64,000 nt of DNA from Sulfurovum sp. Its GTDB lineage: Bacteria > Campylobacterota > Campylobacteria > Campylobacterales > Sulfurovaceae. Under the pieces are notes generated by a model. The model did no database searches, was not told where the DNA came from, and saw nothing but the letters and a program-made list of their open reading frames with translations. The position numbers were made by a program, and so were the translations under genes. This document shows positions 1-9,449 of this stretch, piece after piece (position 1 is the stretch's first letter; every line of letters starts with the position of its first letter). Location of the stretch: NCBI GenBank assembly GCA_002733215.1, contig NVUY01000002.1, positions 138,565 to 202,564 of the forward strand, given 5' to 3'.

Positions 1-121
1 CCTTTTCTATGGTTTTGAAATCTGTCAAACCAGCTGAAACAAAAGTGCAAAAAAATATGAAATAAATAAAAAATATTTGTACCCATTTTATCTTGTAGTG
101 GTCAACCCCTGTGTTGACCAT
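1..121 (-). CDS. 5' end of an exported protein, probably the TPR protein of the Bat operon (partial)
   Basis: This reading frame runs off the left edge, leaving 40 codons. After a short basic start it shows a hydrophobic stretch (residues 13-28, rich in F, I and Y) and then SAGLTDF, which looks like a signal peptide with cleavage near A30. The only in-frame ATG (119-121) lies inside a palindromic repeat. It follows the BatB-like gene in the same direction; in Bat operons a TPR protein (BatC) usually follows, but no TPR is visible in this fragment, so that assignment is inference from position only. Confidence 0.45.
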   Translation of the reverse strand, partial: MVNTGVDHYKIKWVQIFFIYFIFFCTFVSAGLTDFKTIEK

Positions 122-149
122 TGGGCAGACACAGGGGTCTGCCCCTACC
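95..149. repeat. Family A palindromic repeat, copy 1
   Basis: Two adjacent hairpins: GGTCAAC/GTTGACC, then GGGCAGAC/GTCTGCCC, ending CCCCTAC. Related copies lie at 15079-15133 (inside folC), 21424-21476 (inside dnaX) and 28126-28178 (at the dxs end). This copy contains the ATG that appears to start the partial gene at the left edge. Confidence 0.9.
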
Positions 150-159
150 AAATTCTTTA

Positions 160-1131
160 TCATACTTCTCTCCTTCTCGGCAGTGAGCTAAATGCTATGA
201 GCAAAAACAACAATCCAAGCCAAAGCGGATAATAAAAATACTCTACACGCTCTTTGACCGTCACTTCACCCTGCTGTTGGTTTTTATATTTGCTTCGTAT
301 CACGGAAACAAGTTGTTCTATATCTTCTTTTCCACTACCTGCGATCACAAAGGCACCGCCGTTTTCTTTCGCGATCTCCCCTAGGGCATCATTTCTCTGG
401 GTGATGGCGATGGTCCCGTCTTTTTGTGTAAAAGGTTTACCCTCTTCACCTATGACCGGTGCTCCTTTTTCCGTTCCTACCAGTACCACATAAAGATCGA
501 TCTCGTTTGCTTTCAGGATCTCTGCAAACCCTGCTATGGCTTCTTCGTCTCCACCATCAGAAAAGAGTAGCAGTATCTTGGGCTTTTTCTCTTCCAGTAA
601 AGAAGATGCCAGATCACCCAGTGCAGAGAAATCGGTAGAACCCATGTTTATGTAAGAGTCATCTACCCCTTCTACCATCATTTTAAGGGTCTCTTTGTCA
701 CTTGAAAAAGGTGCCAGAACAAAAGGACTGTAAGCAAAAGCCATCACGCCTATGTCATCACTTGGCATGGCATCGAAAAGTGTAGACATTTTCTTTTTCG
801 CAAACTCCAAACGGTTCGGATAGACATCAGTACTGCGCATAGAACCCGAAATGTCCAAAGCCGTAAGCAGTGTCAAGCCCTGCACTTCTACGATCTTATC
901 ACCTTTTTCCATGACTGGTCGAGACATGGCTACGATCATCATAAATATGGCGAGGAACATTAAGACATTGCGTACGACTAAAGGCATACTCTCATCTGTA
1001 GCACTCAAACGTTTGAGTACTTTCTCATCAAAGATACGTGAAAGTCTCTCTTTGTTCGTAGAGATAAGAAACATAAGAATGATAAAAGGGACTATCATTA
1101 CCAAGAAAAATTGTGGATTTACAAAACTCAT
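160..1131 (-). CDS. VWA-domain membrane protein, BatB-like
   Basis: A von Willebrand factor A domain protein of the aerotolerance (Bat) family, 323 aa. Two membrane segments near the N-terminus (about residues 8-24 and 55-72) precede the VWA domain, whose metal-binding motif DISGS is seen in LDISGSMRSTD. A C-terminal membrane helix (YPLWLGLLFLLIAFSS) closes it. An in-frame GTG lies one codon upstream (1132-1134), but the ATG at 1131 is preferred. The preceding VWA gene ends at 1134, so the two are translationally close. Such proteins are thought to act in envelope integrity or protein maturation with MoxR; the substrate here is unknown. Confidence 0.8.
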   Translation of the reverse strand: MSFVNPQFFLVMIVPFIILMFLISTNKERLSRIFDEKVLKRLSATDESMPLVVRNVLMFLAIFMMIVAMSRPVMEKGDKIVEVQGLTLLTALDISGSMRSTDVYPNRLEFAKKKMSTLFDAMPSDDIGVMAFAYSPFVLAPFSSDKETLKMMVEGVDDSYINMGSTDFSALGDLASSLLEEKKPKILLLFSDGGDEEAIAGFAEILKANEIDLYVVLVGTEKGAPVIGEEGKPFTQKDGTIAITQRNDALGEIAKENGGAFVIAGSGKEDIEQLVSVIRSKYKNQQQGEVTVKERVEYFYYPLWLGLLFLLIAFSSLPRRREV

Positions 1132-1133
1132 CA

Positions 1134-2051
1134 CTACACCCCCCGGCTATTTCTAAAATAGATAAACAATAACAAAGAAAGTATGGCTAAAAAGAGCGGA
1201 TAAATATACAGGTAGGTATGCTGTACGATCTTTTTATCATCTATTTTAGTCGCTTCAAGTTTATCTATCTCATCATAGATCTGAGAAAGTGTTGTCGCAT
1301 CTTTGGCACCAAAAGCAAGACCTTTCCCCGCATCTGCCAGTGCCTGTAAATACTGCCCATTATAATCTCGTGCATCTCCTATACCTATGGCGTAAAGTTT
1401 AATGTCACGTTTTTCTATGAGACTTTTTACGTCGCCAAAAGGGATCTTCGACATATTATCCACCCCGTCGGTAAGCAAGATGGCTATCTTTGACTTGGCT
1501 TTACTCTTACTCAGGAGATTATAACTCTGAACAATGGCATCATTGATCGCTGTACGTTTCCCGGCCACACCCATCTCCTGCATTTTGGTGATGTCGGTCA
1601 GAAATTTCTTTTCAAAAGTAAGCGGTGATGCGATGAAAGCAATGTCTGCAAAAGTCACCATACCAATGCGGTCGTCTTCTCTTGTTTCGATGAAATCACC
1701 TACTACTTCTTTGACCACATCAAACTTGTTTCTCCACAAATCAGAAGGGTCAAAACCGCGCTGGCGCATAGAGTCACTCGAATCGATGATAAGTACGATA
1801 TCCCGTCCTTCTTTTTTAGTGTTGGAGTAAGACTTGCTAATGACAGGTGAAGCCAAAGCGATGACGGCAGTAGCGATACCTACCCATTTTAAAACTGAGA
1901 GCAGAGAACCCTTCCCTGCACTCTTCATCATGAGCGTTTTCACATGAGGAAAAAAGATCGCACGGCTTCGCTCTTTACACCAAAGGCTGCAAATGACAAA
2001 TAAAAATATGACCCCTAGAAAGTATGGGTATTCAAAACTAAAGAGACTCAT
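1134..2051 (-). CDS. VWA-domain membrane protein, BatA-like
   Basis: Second VWA protein of the operon, about 305 aa. N-terminal hydrophobic segments (FLGVIFLFVICSLW and VGIATAVIALASPVI), the metal-ion motif DSSDS in LIIDSSDSMRQRG, a conserved threonine region (LLTDGVDNMSK) and a C-terminal helix (YPLFLAILSLLLFIYF) match BatA. The frame extends to 2066, but MSLFSFEYPYFLG at 2051 looks like the true start because BatA proteins begin with a similar membrane-proximal sequence. It overlaps the end of the preceding small gene by 14 nt. Acts in the inner membrane with its domain probably in the periplasm (family knowledge). Confidence 0.8.
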   Translation of the reverse strand: MSLFSFEYPYFLGVIFLFVICSLWCKERSRAIFFPHVKTLMMKSAGKGSLLSVLKWVGIATAVIALASPVISKSYSNTKKEGRDIVLIIDSSDSMRQRGFDPSDLWRNKFDVVKEVVGDFIETREDDRIGMVTFADIAFIASPLTFEKKFLTDITKMQEMGVAGKRTAINDAIVQSYNLLSKSKAKSKIAILLTDGVDNMSKIPFGDVKSLIEKRDIKLYAIGIGDARDYNGQYLQALADAGKGLAFGAKDATTLSQIYDEIDKLEATKIDDKKIVQHTYLYIYPLFLAILSLLLFIYFRNSRGV

Positions 2052-2445
2052 CGGCCACCTGCACATAAAGATTAAATTTATTTTGTGTATCTGTATCTAC
2101 TGTATCTACTTCTTTTTTATATTTATACTGTTCCAGCATCGGTTCAAGTTGTAAAAAAAGTTCTACTCTTCTCTCATCGGTAGCTAAAAGTCTTGCATAA
2201 TGGGTTGCTTCGTACGCTGACTTCTTTGTATCTTGCCAGTCAATTTTTTTCAGTGCTTCAAGATAGCCTTTGGCCAAATTTATCTTTCTGTTCTCCCAGA
2301 GTTTTTTCGCCACAAAAAATACAATACCCAGAGCCAACAAAGAAGCAAAAAGTATTAATCCCCAATAAATAGAGTAAGAGTTATCGGGTATTTCAAGTAA
2401 AGGCTTGATGTCTTTTAATTGTTCACTGATATTATTTTCATTCAT
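2038..2445 (-). CDS. DUF4381-like small membrane protein of the Bat operon
   Basis: 135 aa with one clear membrane helix (about residues 27-46, IYWGLILFASLLALGIVFFVA) followed by a helical cytoplasmic tail. Position between the DUF58 protein and the first VWA protein matches the DUF4381 protein of MoxR operons. The C-terminal tail contains a short tandem repeat in DNA (GTAGATACA units) that encodes VDTVDTDTQ. No enzymatic motif is seen; its role within the complex is unknown. Confidence 0.6.
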   Translation of the reverse strand: MNENNISEQLKDIKPLLEIPDNSYSIYWGLILFASLLALGIVFFVAKKLWENRKINLAKGYLEALKKIDWQDTKKSAYEATHYARLLATDERRVELFLQLEPMLEQYKYKKEVDTVDTDTQNKFNLYVQVADESL

Positions 2446-2449
2446 CTTC

Positions 2450-3277
2450 TTACCTCATCTTCTTCATTAACTTCAAAATCGGTTCCTCATGTGTATAAAC
2501 TTTCGTGAATCGTACACCCTGTTTTTTAAACTGTTTATAGAGTTTTTCATCATTGTCATGCAGGGCTTTTTTGTATTGCTTCAGCGTGCCGCTGTCCACA
2601 TCCCCTTCAAAACTCTGTTTACTCTCCATGTCTATCAGCCTGAGGTAACCCAGTTCAGAAGGGTTTTCTTCAAACCTGTCGCGGACAATGACCGCAAACA
2701 CATCATGTTTTTTAGCGAGCAGTTTCAGATCTATCTCACCTACAAAATCAGACACAATGAAAAGCAGTGCTTTCTTTTTCAAACGGTTGATAAGCGTTTC
2801 TACCAAAGCCTGATAATCTGCCTCTTTTCCCAGGGGGTCAAATGCCACAATGTCTTCTACCGCTTTATGCACAGAAAAAAGTTTTTTACTTGCTTTACTG
2901 AAGCCATACATTTTGTCTGCAAAGATCATATGTGAAAAAAGGTCAGAGTTTTTAACCGCAGAAAAACCCAGGGTCGCCGCTACTTCAGCCATGACATCTG
3001 ACTTTTGTTTCACTGTACCAAAATAGACAGACCCTCCAAGCATGGAGACCACAACGACATTGAGTTCTCTCTCCTCTTTGTATATCTTTACAAAAGGTTT
3101 GCCGAGTTTGGCTGTTGTTTTCCAGTCTATCTTACGTACATCGTCACCATAAACATACTCACGAAGCTCTGCAAATTCAAAGCCTTCTCCCTGGAACAAT
3201 GAAGCATTGTTTCCAAGCATATCTCCGTAAACTTGTTTTTTTGTTTTAAGGATAATTTTTTTTACTGCTTTGTTCAA
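2450..3277 (-). CDS. DUF58 family protein (MoxR-associated)
   Basis: 275 aa with the DUF58 signature YGDDVRKIDWKTTAK near residues 43-57, followed by a VWA-like fold. Proteins of this family are the usual partner of MoxR ATPases and VWA proteins. The start is a TTG at 3277 preceded by AAGGA at suitable spacing; no ATG lies closer. It ends four bases before the DUF4381-like gene starts. Soluble; probably acts at the cytoplasmic face with the MoxR ATPase (inference). Confidence 0.8.
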   Translation of the reverse strand: MNKAVKKIILKTKKQVYGDMLGNNASLFQGEGFEFAELREYVYGDDVRKIDWKTTAKLGKPFVKIYKEERELNVVVVSMLGGSVYFGTVKQKSDVMAEVAATLGFSAVKNSDLFSHMIFADKMYGFSKASKKLFSVHKAVEDIVAFDPLGKEADYQALVETLINRLKKKALLFIVSDFVGEIDLKLLAKKHDVFAVIVRDRFEENPSELGYLRLIDMESKQSFEGDVDSGTLKQYKKALHDNDEKLYKQFKKQGVRFTKVYTHEEPILKLMKKMR

Positions 3278-3298
3278 TGTTATCCTTTCACTATAACT

Positions 3299-3408
3299 GG
3301 AACCTTAAACTTGTTTAAGGACACTTTCCTCAAACAAGTTTGAGTTTCCCAACTTGGAACCCTAAACTCGTTTAGGGACATTTTCCTTAAACAAGTTTAA
3401 GGTTCCTG
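3299..3408. repeat. Clustered inverted repeats (AAACTTGTTTAAGG units)
   Basis: Two related palindromic units in tandem fill the gap between moxR and the DUF58 gene: GGAACCTTAAACTTGTTTAAGG with CTCAAACAAGTTTGAG, then GGAACCCTAAACTCGTTTAGGG with CTTAAACAAGTTTAAGG. The outer arms GGAACCTTAAAC and TTTAAGGTTCC also pair. Could form a transcript hairpin that tunes expression downstream of moxR, or simply be a repeat element. Confidence 0.8.
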
Positions 3409-3431
3409 TCCACCATTAATCATACATCACT

Positions 3432-4379
3432 CTATGGAATTGGAACCGCTGCCAAGATCTTCTCTATGATCTCATCTTGTGTGATCTCTTCTGCCTGTGC
3501 TTCATACGAAAGTATGATACGGTGACGTAAGATCTCCTTGGCAATGTAGGCTATCTCTATAGGTGAAACATAATCCTGTCCTTTAAGGTAAGCGATGGCT
3601 CTTGAAGCTTTATACATATCTATACTTGCACGAGGAGATGCTCCGAACTCTATGTAGGCTTCTAACTCTTCAAGACCATACGCTTTAGGGTCACGAGTGG
3701 CAGAGACCAGTTCTATAATGTACTTTTCTATCTCTTCATCCATATGTACTTTGAGTGCTTCTTCTCGAATGGTCATTAAGTCTTCAAGTGTCGCTACCTG
3801 TTGGATTTTTTCAAAAGTATTATTGGCTACACGTCTTGCTATCTCCAGTTCTTCTTCTTTTGTGTTGTAACCTACCACAATCTTCATCATAAATCTGTCC
3901 AACTGTGCTTCAGGAAGTTCATAAGCACCTTCCTGCTCCACCGGGTTCTGTGTGGCCATAACCAGGAATGGAAGGTCTATTTTAAAGGTTTCATCCCCGA
4001 TGGTCACTTGTCTTTCCTGCATCACTTCAAGCAGTGCAGACTGTACTTTTGCAGGGGCGCGGTTGATCTCATCTGCAAGTAAAAGGTTGGTAAAAACAGG
4101 TCCCTGTTTGATCTTAAAGGTATTGTTTGAAGGGTCATAGATCTCTGTACCTATGATGTCTGAGGGGAGTAAGTCAGGCGTAAATTGTACACGCTTAAAG
4201 TCTAGTCCAAGTGTCTTTGCAAGTGCATTGACTGCTGTGGTTTTAGCCAGTCCCGGAACACCCTCTAAAAGTATATGTCCGCGGCAAAGCAAACCTGCCA
4301 AAAGTCCTTCAACCATTTTATCTTGACCGACCAGAACCTTAGCGATCTCTGTTTTAATATTTTCTACGATTTGACTCAA
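3432..4379 (-). CDS. moxR: MoxR-family AAA+ ATPase
   Basis: 315 aa. Walker A GVPGLAKTT (about residues 39-47), Walker B/sensor region LLLADEINRAPAKVQSALLEVMQE, and a sensor 2/lid region ending GASPRASIDMYKASRAIA are all typical of MoxR chaperone-like ATPases. It should act with the DUF58 and VWA proteins downstream to fold or insert metal centres into partner proteins (family knowledge). Start is TTG at 4379 preceded by GGAG; the next in-frame start is well inside the fold. First gene of the operon, separated from the next by the palindrome cluster. Confidence 0.9.
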   Translation of the reverse strand: MSQIVENIKTEIAKVLVGQDKMVEGLLAGLLCRGHILLEGVPGLAKTTAVNALAKTLGLDFKRVQFTPDLLPSDIIGTEIYDPSNNTFKIKQGPVFTNLLLADEINRAPAKVQSALLEVMQERQVTIGDETFKIDLPFLVMATQNPVEQEGAYELPEAQLDRFMMKIVVGYNTKEEELEIARRVANNTFEKIQQVATLEDLMTIREEALKVHMDEEIEKYIIELVSATRDPKAYGLEELEAYIEFGASPRASIDMYKASRAIAYLKGQDYVSPIEIAYIAKEILRHRIILSYEAQAEEITQDEIIEKILAAVPIP

Positions 4380-4485
4380 ACGACACTCCTCTGTTTTTAT
4401 GTAGAAAGTATACTTTTGTGAGGTTAATTGAAGGTTAATAATTGGACAAAGAGAGGGAGAAAGAGAGATAACAGTGTGATATCTA

Positions 4486-4522
4486 TGAGATAGGGGAGAA
4501 CCTGCTTCCAGCAGGTGACCCC
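4486..4522. terminator. Long imperfect hairpin downstream of the outer-membrane protein gene
   Basis: Nested arms TGAGAT/ATCTCA, GGGG/CCCC and CCTGCT/AGCAGG around a short loop. It lies in the gap after the beta-barrel gene (ends at 4560) and before moxR. No run of T follows on the minus strand, so it is not a classic intrinsic terminator; it may stabilise the 3' end of the message. Confidence 0.45.
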
Positions 4523-4559
4523 AGAAATCTCAAGTCAATAAAATGAGATAAGTACCAGT

Positions 4560-5237
4560 CTAGAAGTCATACCTTACACCAAGTGAGACGGCATCAAGAT
4601 CAGGTATATTTGACTTGATAAGCAAACGCTGGTAATCGAGGAAAAGACTCCAGCCTTTACCCTGATCGGCATAGCCGTCAAAGTCCCGTTCAAAAAGAGG
4701 ATTTGGATTTTCCTCGGTTTTATGGGCATCATAATCTCCCTTTCTGTCTGAGAGATCATACTCTATACCGGCACCGGCAGACCATCCCCAGTCACTGTCA
4801 AAATAGCGCAATCTTGCACCATTTCCCAAATTTTCCGTATATCCGTAACCAAGCAGTCCGTAAACATTGACTCTTTCACCTACGGGGTATTGCGGTTTAA
4901 GAAAAAGACCTGCATGGGCAAGCGGTGCTCCGCCGTGGGGACCTTCATCCCAAAAAGTACGGATATATCTTGCTTCGATACCTATGTATTCATTATAATC
5001 ATACCCGCCTCTGACCATCGCACCATACGTAGCATCTTCATAAGAACAGCCTGGCAGCAGATCACAGCCGCTGAGCTTTGCCCATACCAGCCCGACACCA
5101 AGATACCATGGTGAAGGATCTATCACTTCTATAGGAATGACCGGAACTCCTGCTGCAGATACATTTTTACCTCCTGCATAGAGTGCTGTACTTAAACTTA
5201 CAGCGAGCAAAGATGAAATTAAAATTCTTCCTCTCAT
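4560..5237 (-). CDS. Outer-membrane beta-barrel protein
   Basis: 225 aa with a signal peptide (MRGRILISSLLAVSLSTALYAGG) and alternating aromatic/hydrophobic strands such as YLGVGLVWAKL, YIGIEARYIRTFW and VSLGVRYDF, ending in phenylalanine as outer-membrane barrels do. Resembles small OmpA-barrel/OMP_b-brl proteins. A CX4-5C pair (CDLLPGC) lies early in the barrel. Its ATG overlaps the stop of the giant exported protein by one base (TAATG), so the two are translationally coupled and probably work together at the cell surface; whether it anchors or secretes the large protein is unknown. Confidence 0.75.
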   Translation of the reverse strand: MRGRILISSLLAVSLSTALYAGGKNVSAAGVPVIPIEVIDPSPWYLGVGLVWAKLSGCDLLPGCSYEDATYGAMVRGGYDYNEYIGIEARYIRTFWDEGPHGGAPLAHAGLFLKPQYPVGERVNVYGLLGYGYTENLGNGARLRYFDSDWGWSAGAGIEYDLSDRKGDYDAHKTEENPNPLFERDFDGYADQGKGWSLFLDYQRLLIKSNIPDLDAVSLGVRYDF

Positions 5238-8200
5238 TACACTTCTCCCTTTTCTTCTTTTCTCATTTCTTCTTTTCTTGCAAAATAAAGTCCTGTCATA
5301 AGTGTCAGAAACATCATCAGCATTATACTGAATGTACCTAAAGCATCACCGCCATCAGATGTTTGAGAACTTGCACAGTTTACATTTAAAGACACCGTTG
5401 CCGTCGATGTATTGCCTGCCGCATCTGTGATCGTATAGGTAAATTTATCTACCAAGTTGTTTAGATCGGCTGCTGGCGTATAAATGAGTACATCATCTGT
5501 CGGATCATTTGCTGTACCACCATCATCCAGTCCAACCGTACCGTAAATTGGCTGTGTAAATTTAATTTCTACCGTACCTGGACCATTTGAACCAAAAGAA
5601 TCACCGTTTGCAAGCACATTGATCACGGTTGCACCGTAATGCGTGATAGGTACGTTCAAGTTATCTGTTGCATTTGGCAACCCTGAAGCAGAAATTCCAG
5701 GAGGTGGTGCAGGTGCAGCACCAGGGTCTTGTACAACAAGCGGGTTTGCACTACAAACAGATGTTGCCGGCGGGTATTGTACCGTTACAGAGGATGCAGG
5801 GTTGACAGAAAGTGTCACCGTCACCATTGCATCACTCTGATCCGGATTCCAACGTCTCCAGTCGCTAAACACTTCTTCCCATGTTCCATCTGAATGCTCA
5901 ATCCATCCTGGCCATACTGTTCCGTTTCCGCTACCATCTACTTGAGCTCCTGCCCATACATAGTGTGTATCGTTGAGAGGTAAACCTGTCACTATCTCTT
6001 CATCTCCTCCTGCACCTGTCCATGTCAAGGTTGCTGTTTGCCCTGATGGGTCAAGTCCTTGAAGACGAATGTCATAAGAGATGTAAGGTACATCATTCTC
6101 ACAAAATGCAATGAGCGTTACTCTAAGACTTTTTAATGTTACAGTAACTGCTGCTGATGCGCTGTCACCATTACTGTCTGTAATCGTATACATAAAGGTA
6201 TCATGTCCTACAAAACCAGTATTTGGTGTATATATAAACTGATCATCACTAGGGTCATTTGGTGTTCCACCGTCATCTATGGTCACGACACCATTTGCAG
6301 GTTGTGTAAATCCTGTGATATTACGCTCTTCTCCAGTATTTGGGTGAGAATCATTGTCTAAAACATCTATGTTTACAGCTGTATCTTCCTCTGTGAACAC
6401 TGCATCTGCTACTGCATTTGGCACAGGATCAGTCACAGTTGAATCAACGACAGTCACTGTAACTATAGCTGTATCTGTATTGCCATGTTCATCTGTAATC
6501 TCATACGTAAAGGTATCTGTTCCTACAAATCCATTGCTAGGAGTATACTCAATGTAATCATCACTTGCATCATTTGGCGTACCATTATCATTGATAGTTG
6601 CTGTACCATTTGCTGGCTGACTTGTAATACCTGTAAGGTTAAAGTCATCATAGTCAGGGTCATAGTCGTTTATAACTACAGGAATGTCTACAGCTGTATC
6701 TACTTCTGTACTCGCAGAGTCTGCTACTGCTGTTACTGCATTATTTGCAGGGTCTGTTGGGTCTATTATGGTTATGGTTACTGTAGCTGTAGCTGTCCCA
6801 CCATTTCCATCGCTGATTGTATAGGTAAATGTTGTTGTACCTACAAAATCTGTATCTGGAGTAAATATAACGGTACCGTTAGCATCAAATGTTACATTAC
6901 CTTCTGTACCCGTAGTATTGACATCTATAATAGTCAAGGTATCACCTTCTGGATCATGGTCATTATTTAGTACTGGCACTGCTACTGCTGTGTTCATTGC
7001 TGTTGACTGGCTATCGTCTTCTGCTACTGGTCCATCATTCACTGCACCTACTGTGATATCTAATGTAGAGGTATCTGTATCTGTTGCATCATTATCATCT
7101 ACCATTGCATAGTTTACTTGTGGTACTGCTCCGTTGAAATCATTTTCTGGTGTAAATGTATATGCACCATTTGCTGCAATGGTAATTGTACCAACATTTG
7201 CAAGTGTGGCTGTTTGACCTGCATTATACGTTGTTCCACCTACTGTGAATGTCGTTAATGTATGGTCTGTGCTATCTGCATCTGTTACATTCATCACATT
7301 TCCTGTGATTGGTGTATCTTCAGGTGTTGTTACATTTTCATTACCATCACTCATTGGATCTGATACTGCTGTTACTGTGATATCTAATGTAGAGGTATCT
7401 GTTCCACCTTCTCCATCACTTATTGTATACGTCACTGTTGGAACACTACCACTATAATTAGTAACTGGTGAAAATGTATAATCACCATTTATTGCAATAG
7501 TAATTGTACCAACATTTACAAGTGTTGCTGTGTCACCTGCATTATACGTTACTCCATCCACCACAAACTGTGATACATTAAGACTATCACCATCAGGGTC
7601 ACTGTCTATCCCATTTCCATCATCGTCTGTCAATACATTACCAGTTGCATCATTATCTTCATTTGTATTATTACTATTATCCGTTGCAGTAGGAGGAAAA
7701 GTATCTATAAAGTTATTATCAGCATCCACTTCATTTTTCAATACTGTTACTGGGATGATATTATCATTTGTATCTGTATTAGTATGAGCATCACCATCAT
7801 CAGTATCATCACCGTCACTAAGTGATATATATGTTGGATTGTCTATTTGTACAATAAAGTAATCATCTGTAATTACGTGATCAAACCGGTATGTACCATC
7901 GGCAAGTGTCATTGTTGTCAAGGGAGCACCATTAGCATCATTTACAACATTTCCACTAGCATCTTGAATCTGTATGGTGACACCAGAAATTGGAGTACCA
8001 CTTTTATGCTTAACACTACCAGTCACATTACCCTCAGGTGGTGTTTGAAAACACAAATCAGCATCTGCTGGCCATCCAGGACTATTCCCTCCAACACAAG
8101 AAAATGAATTTGCTGTAGTGGTTAACCCACCTGTACTTCCATTTATTATATGCCCAACAAAACAAATTTGACCACCATTTGCTTTTTCAGCAAAAGACAT

Positions 8201-9358
8201 GGCATGACCACCAACAGATGTATATACCGGATCATTTGTTCCTACAACAAAGCCAGCTGGTACAGATGGATTTTCAACAAGCCCACTGCTTCCATGACCA
8301 ATATTATTATTGTTTACTTCTCCCCATGTATATAGTCTATTTTTAGCACCTCCACCAGGAGAAGTAATGATGGCCGCTGATGCATATTCTTCAGAGTTAT
8401 CTGATGTTGAAACAAAAAGAACAGACTCCCCTAAAGGTGTCGATACTTCTGTCCAAATGTCCACAAATGTATTTGCCCCATTATTGATCAGTCTACCATC
8501 ACTATTGTATCCAAGTCCATAAAGCTTTTGGTCAGAACCTAATGCCAATATACCTGAACTATTAGCATTATTGTCAAAGTATGTTCCAAGTTGTGAAAGT
8601 GTTACTCCTCCAGGTAAACCAACTGAACTTACTTGTGTTGCATATGTCTCATCAGTACCAGGTGTTCCATTTCCTAAAGCAACGCCACGTCCCCATGTCC
8701 AAACTGTATTATCAGATTTTCTAACATATACTACTTCTCGACTTCCTGTTAACTCTACTACACCTGTTAATGCTACTCCTACAGATGTTTCTACTTTATG
8801 CCAAGTATTTGCTGTCGTGTCTGTATTACCTGAGACTTGAACAACATTTTGTCCTGCTACCCAAACTTCACCATTTGTAGTCACTATAAAAAATACATCA
8901 GAGTTGGCTTTAATATCTAAAATATCAGTTGGAGAAACCCCACTTGGTAAACTCATTTGTCCTATAGCAGTATCTGGGCTTCTCATATCTACAACTTCTG
9001 CGACTGGTCCCCATGACCATAAACCATCTGTTGTCAGTACAAATCCTTGTGCGGCACTGTTCCCTGAAGCGGTTAACATCAAAACATCACCTGTATAGTT
9101 ATAGCCATTGGCTGGAATAACCAAGTTCATAAGAAGTTGATCATGCCCGTCAGAACCCATATCTTCACCCCAAGTAATAGGTCCCCCAAAACTTGCACCC
9201 ATATGTGAATGGTACGTTGTGACAATAATATCATCTGTTGGATCATACACTTGCCCTGTCAAATCAGGACATAAATTTTTTGCTGACAAAGATGTCGGAG
9301 AAAAAACCAAAAAACCTAACAGAGCAAACGCCCTTAACCACTTCCAAACTATCGTCAT
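5237..9358 (-). CDS. Giant exported adhesin-like protein: RCC1-like, SdrD/CNA-B-like and tandem cadherin/Ig-like repeats
   Basis: 1373 aa. Signal peptide at residues 1-26 (cleavage near SLSAKN). About 30-410 carry RCC1-like beta-propeller repeats (LWSWGP, VWTWGRG, LYTWGEV with Gly-rich turns). About 445-555 is a carboxypeptidase-regulatory/SdrD_B-like domain (GSVKHKSGTPISGVTIQIQD). From 560 to 1120 come at least five tandem Ig/cadherin-like modules recognisable by YTFSP/FTYTISD and a TxVTVT ending, rich in Asp and likely calcium binding. The C-terminus has a short helix then basic residues (FSIMLMMFLTLMTGLYFARKEEMRK), a sorting-tail-like end. Preceded by a GEMM riboswitch and a triple-box promoter. 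Probably a c-di-GMP-controlled surface adhesin (inference). Confidence 0.8.
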   Translation of the reverse strand: MTIVWKWLRAFALLGFLVFSPTSLSAKNLCPDLTGQVYDPTDDIIVTTYHSHMGASFGGPITWGEDMGSDGHDQLLMNLVIPANGYNYTGDVLMLTASGNSAAQGFVLTTDGLWSWGPVAEVVDMRSPDTAIGQMSLPSGVSPTDILDIKANSDVFFIVTTNGEVWVAGQNVVQVSGNTDTTANTWHKVETSVGVALTGVVELTGSREVVYVRKSDNTVWTWGRGVALGNGTPGTDETYATQVSSVGLPGGVTLSQLGTYFDNNANSSGILALGSDQKLYGLGYNSDGRLINNGANTFVDIWTEVSTPLGESVLFVSTSDNSEEYASAAIITSPGGGAKNRLYTWGEVNNNNIGHGSSGLVENPSVPAGFVVGTNDPVYTSVGGHAMSFAEKANGGQICFVGHIINGSTGGLTTTANSFSCVGGNSPGWPADADLCFQTPPEGNVTGSVKHKSGTPISGVTIQIQDASGNVVNDANGAPLTTMTLADGTYRFDHVITDDYFIVQIDNPTYISLSDGDDTDDGDAHTNTDTNDNIIPVTVLKNEVDADNNFIDTFPPTATDNSNNTNEDNDATGNVLTDDDGNGIDSDPDGDSLNVSQFVVDGVTYNAGDTATLVNVGTITIAINGDYTFSPVTNYSGSVPTVTYTISDGEGGTDTSTLDITVTAVSDPMSDGNENVTTPEDTPITGNVMNVTDADSTDHTLTTFTVGGTTYNAGQTATLANVGTITIAANGAYTFTPENDFNGAVPQVNYAMVDDNDATDTDTSTLDITVGAVNDGPVAEDDSQSTAMNTAVAVPVLNNDHDPEGDTLTIIDVNTTGTEGNVTFDANGTVIFTPDTDFVGTTTFTYTISDGNGGTATATVTITIIDPTDPANNAVTAVADSASTEVDTAVDIPVVINDYDPDYDDFNLTGITSQPANGTATINDNGTPNDASDDYIEYTPSNGFVGTDTFTYEITDEHGNTDTAIVTVTVVDSTVTDPVPNAVADAVFTEEDTAVNIDVLDNDSHPNTGEERNITGFTQPANGVVTIDDGGTPNDPSDDQFIYTPNTGFVGHDTFMYTITDSNGDSASAAVTVTLKSLRVTLIAFCENDVPYISYDIRLQGLDPSGQTATLTWTGAGGDEEIVTGLPLNDTHYVWAGAQVDGSGNGTVWPGWIEHSDGTWEEVFSDWRRWNPDQSDAMVTVTLSVNPASSVTVQYPPATSVCSANPLVVQDPGAAPAPPPGISASGLPNATDNLNVPITHYGATVINVLANGDSFGSNGPGTVEIKFTQPIYGTVGLDDGGTANDPTDDVLIYTPAADLNNLVDKFTYTITDAAGNTSTATVSLNVNCASSQTSDGGDALGTFSIMLMMFLTLMTGLYFARKEEMRKEEKGEV

Positions 9359-9397
9359 ATTTCATCTCCCTAGATGTATCGTTAAAGTATGATTTTT

Positions 9398-9419
9398 GGT
9401 AACCCGGCGGTCTGAGAAG
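9398..9419 (-). promoter_or_regulatory. Second copy of the riboswitch 3' strand (expression platform candidate)
   Basis: Read on the minus strand it gives CTTCTCAGACCGCCGGGTTACC, shown here split: CTTCTCAG + ACC + GCCGGGTTACC. The second part nearly repeats the aptamer 3' strand GCCGGGTTGCC, and the first part is complementary to the aptamer segment CTGAGGAG. Lies between aptamer and start codon, so it could form an alternative fold. Confidence 0.5.
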
Positions 9420-9449
9420 TATATAGAAGTCGCTTATCTTGTTGTGTAT

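Noticed and set aside
6485..6970. 161-codon Cys/Tyr-rich open frame opposite the giant exported protein
   Set aside because: Composition (runs of Cys, Tyr, Ile) is what the antisense of Thr/Asp-rich repeats gives; no start signal or motif.
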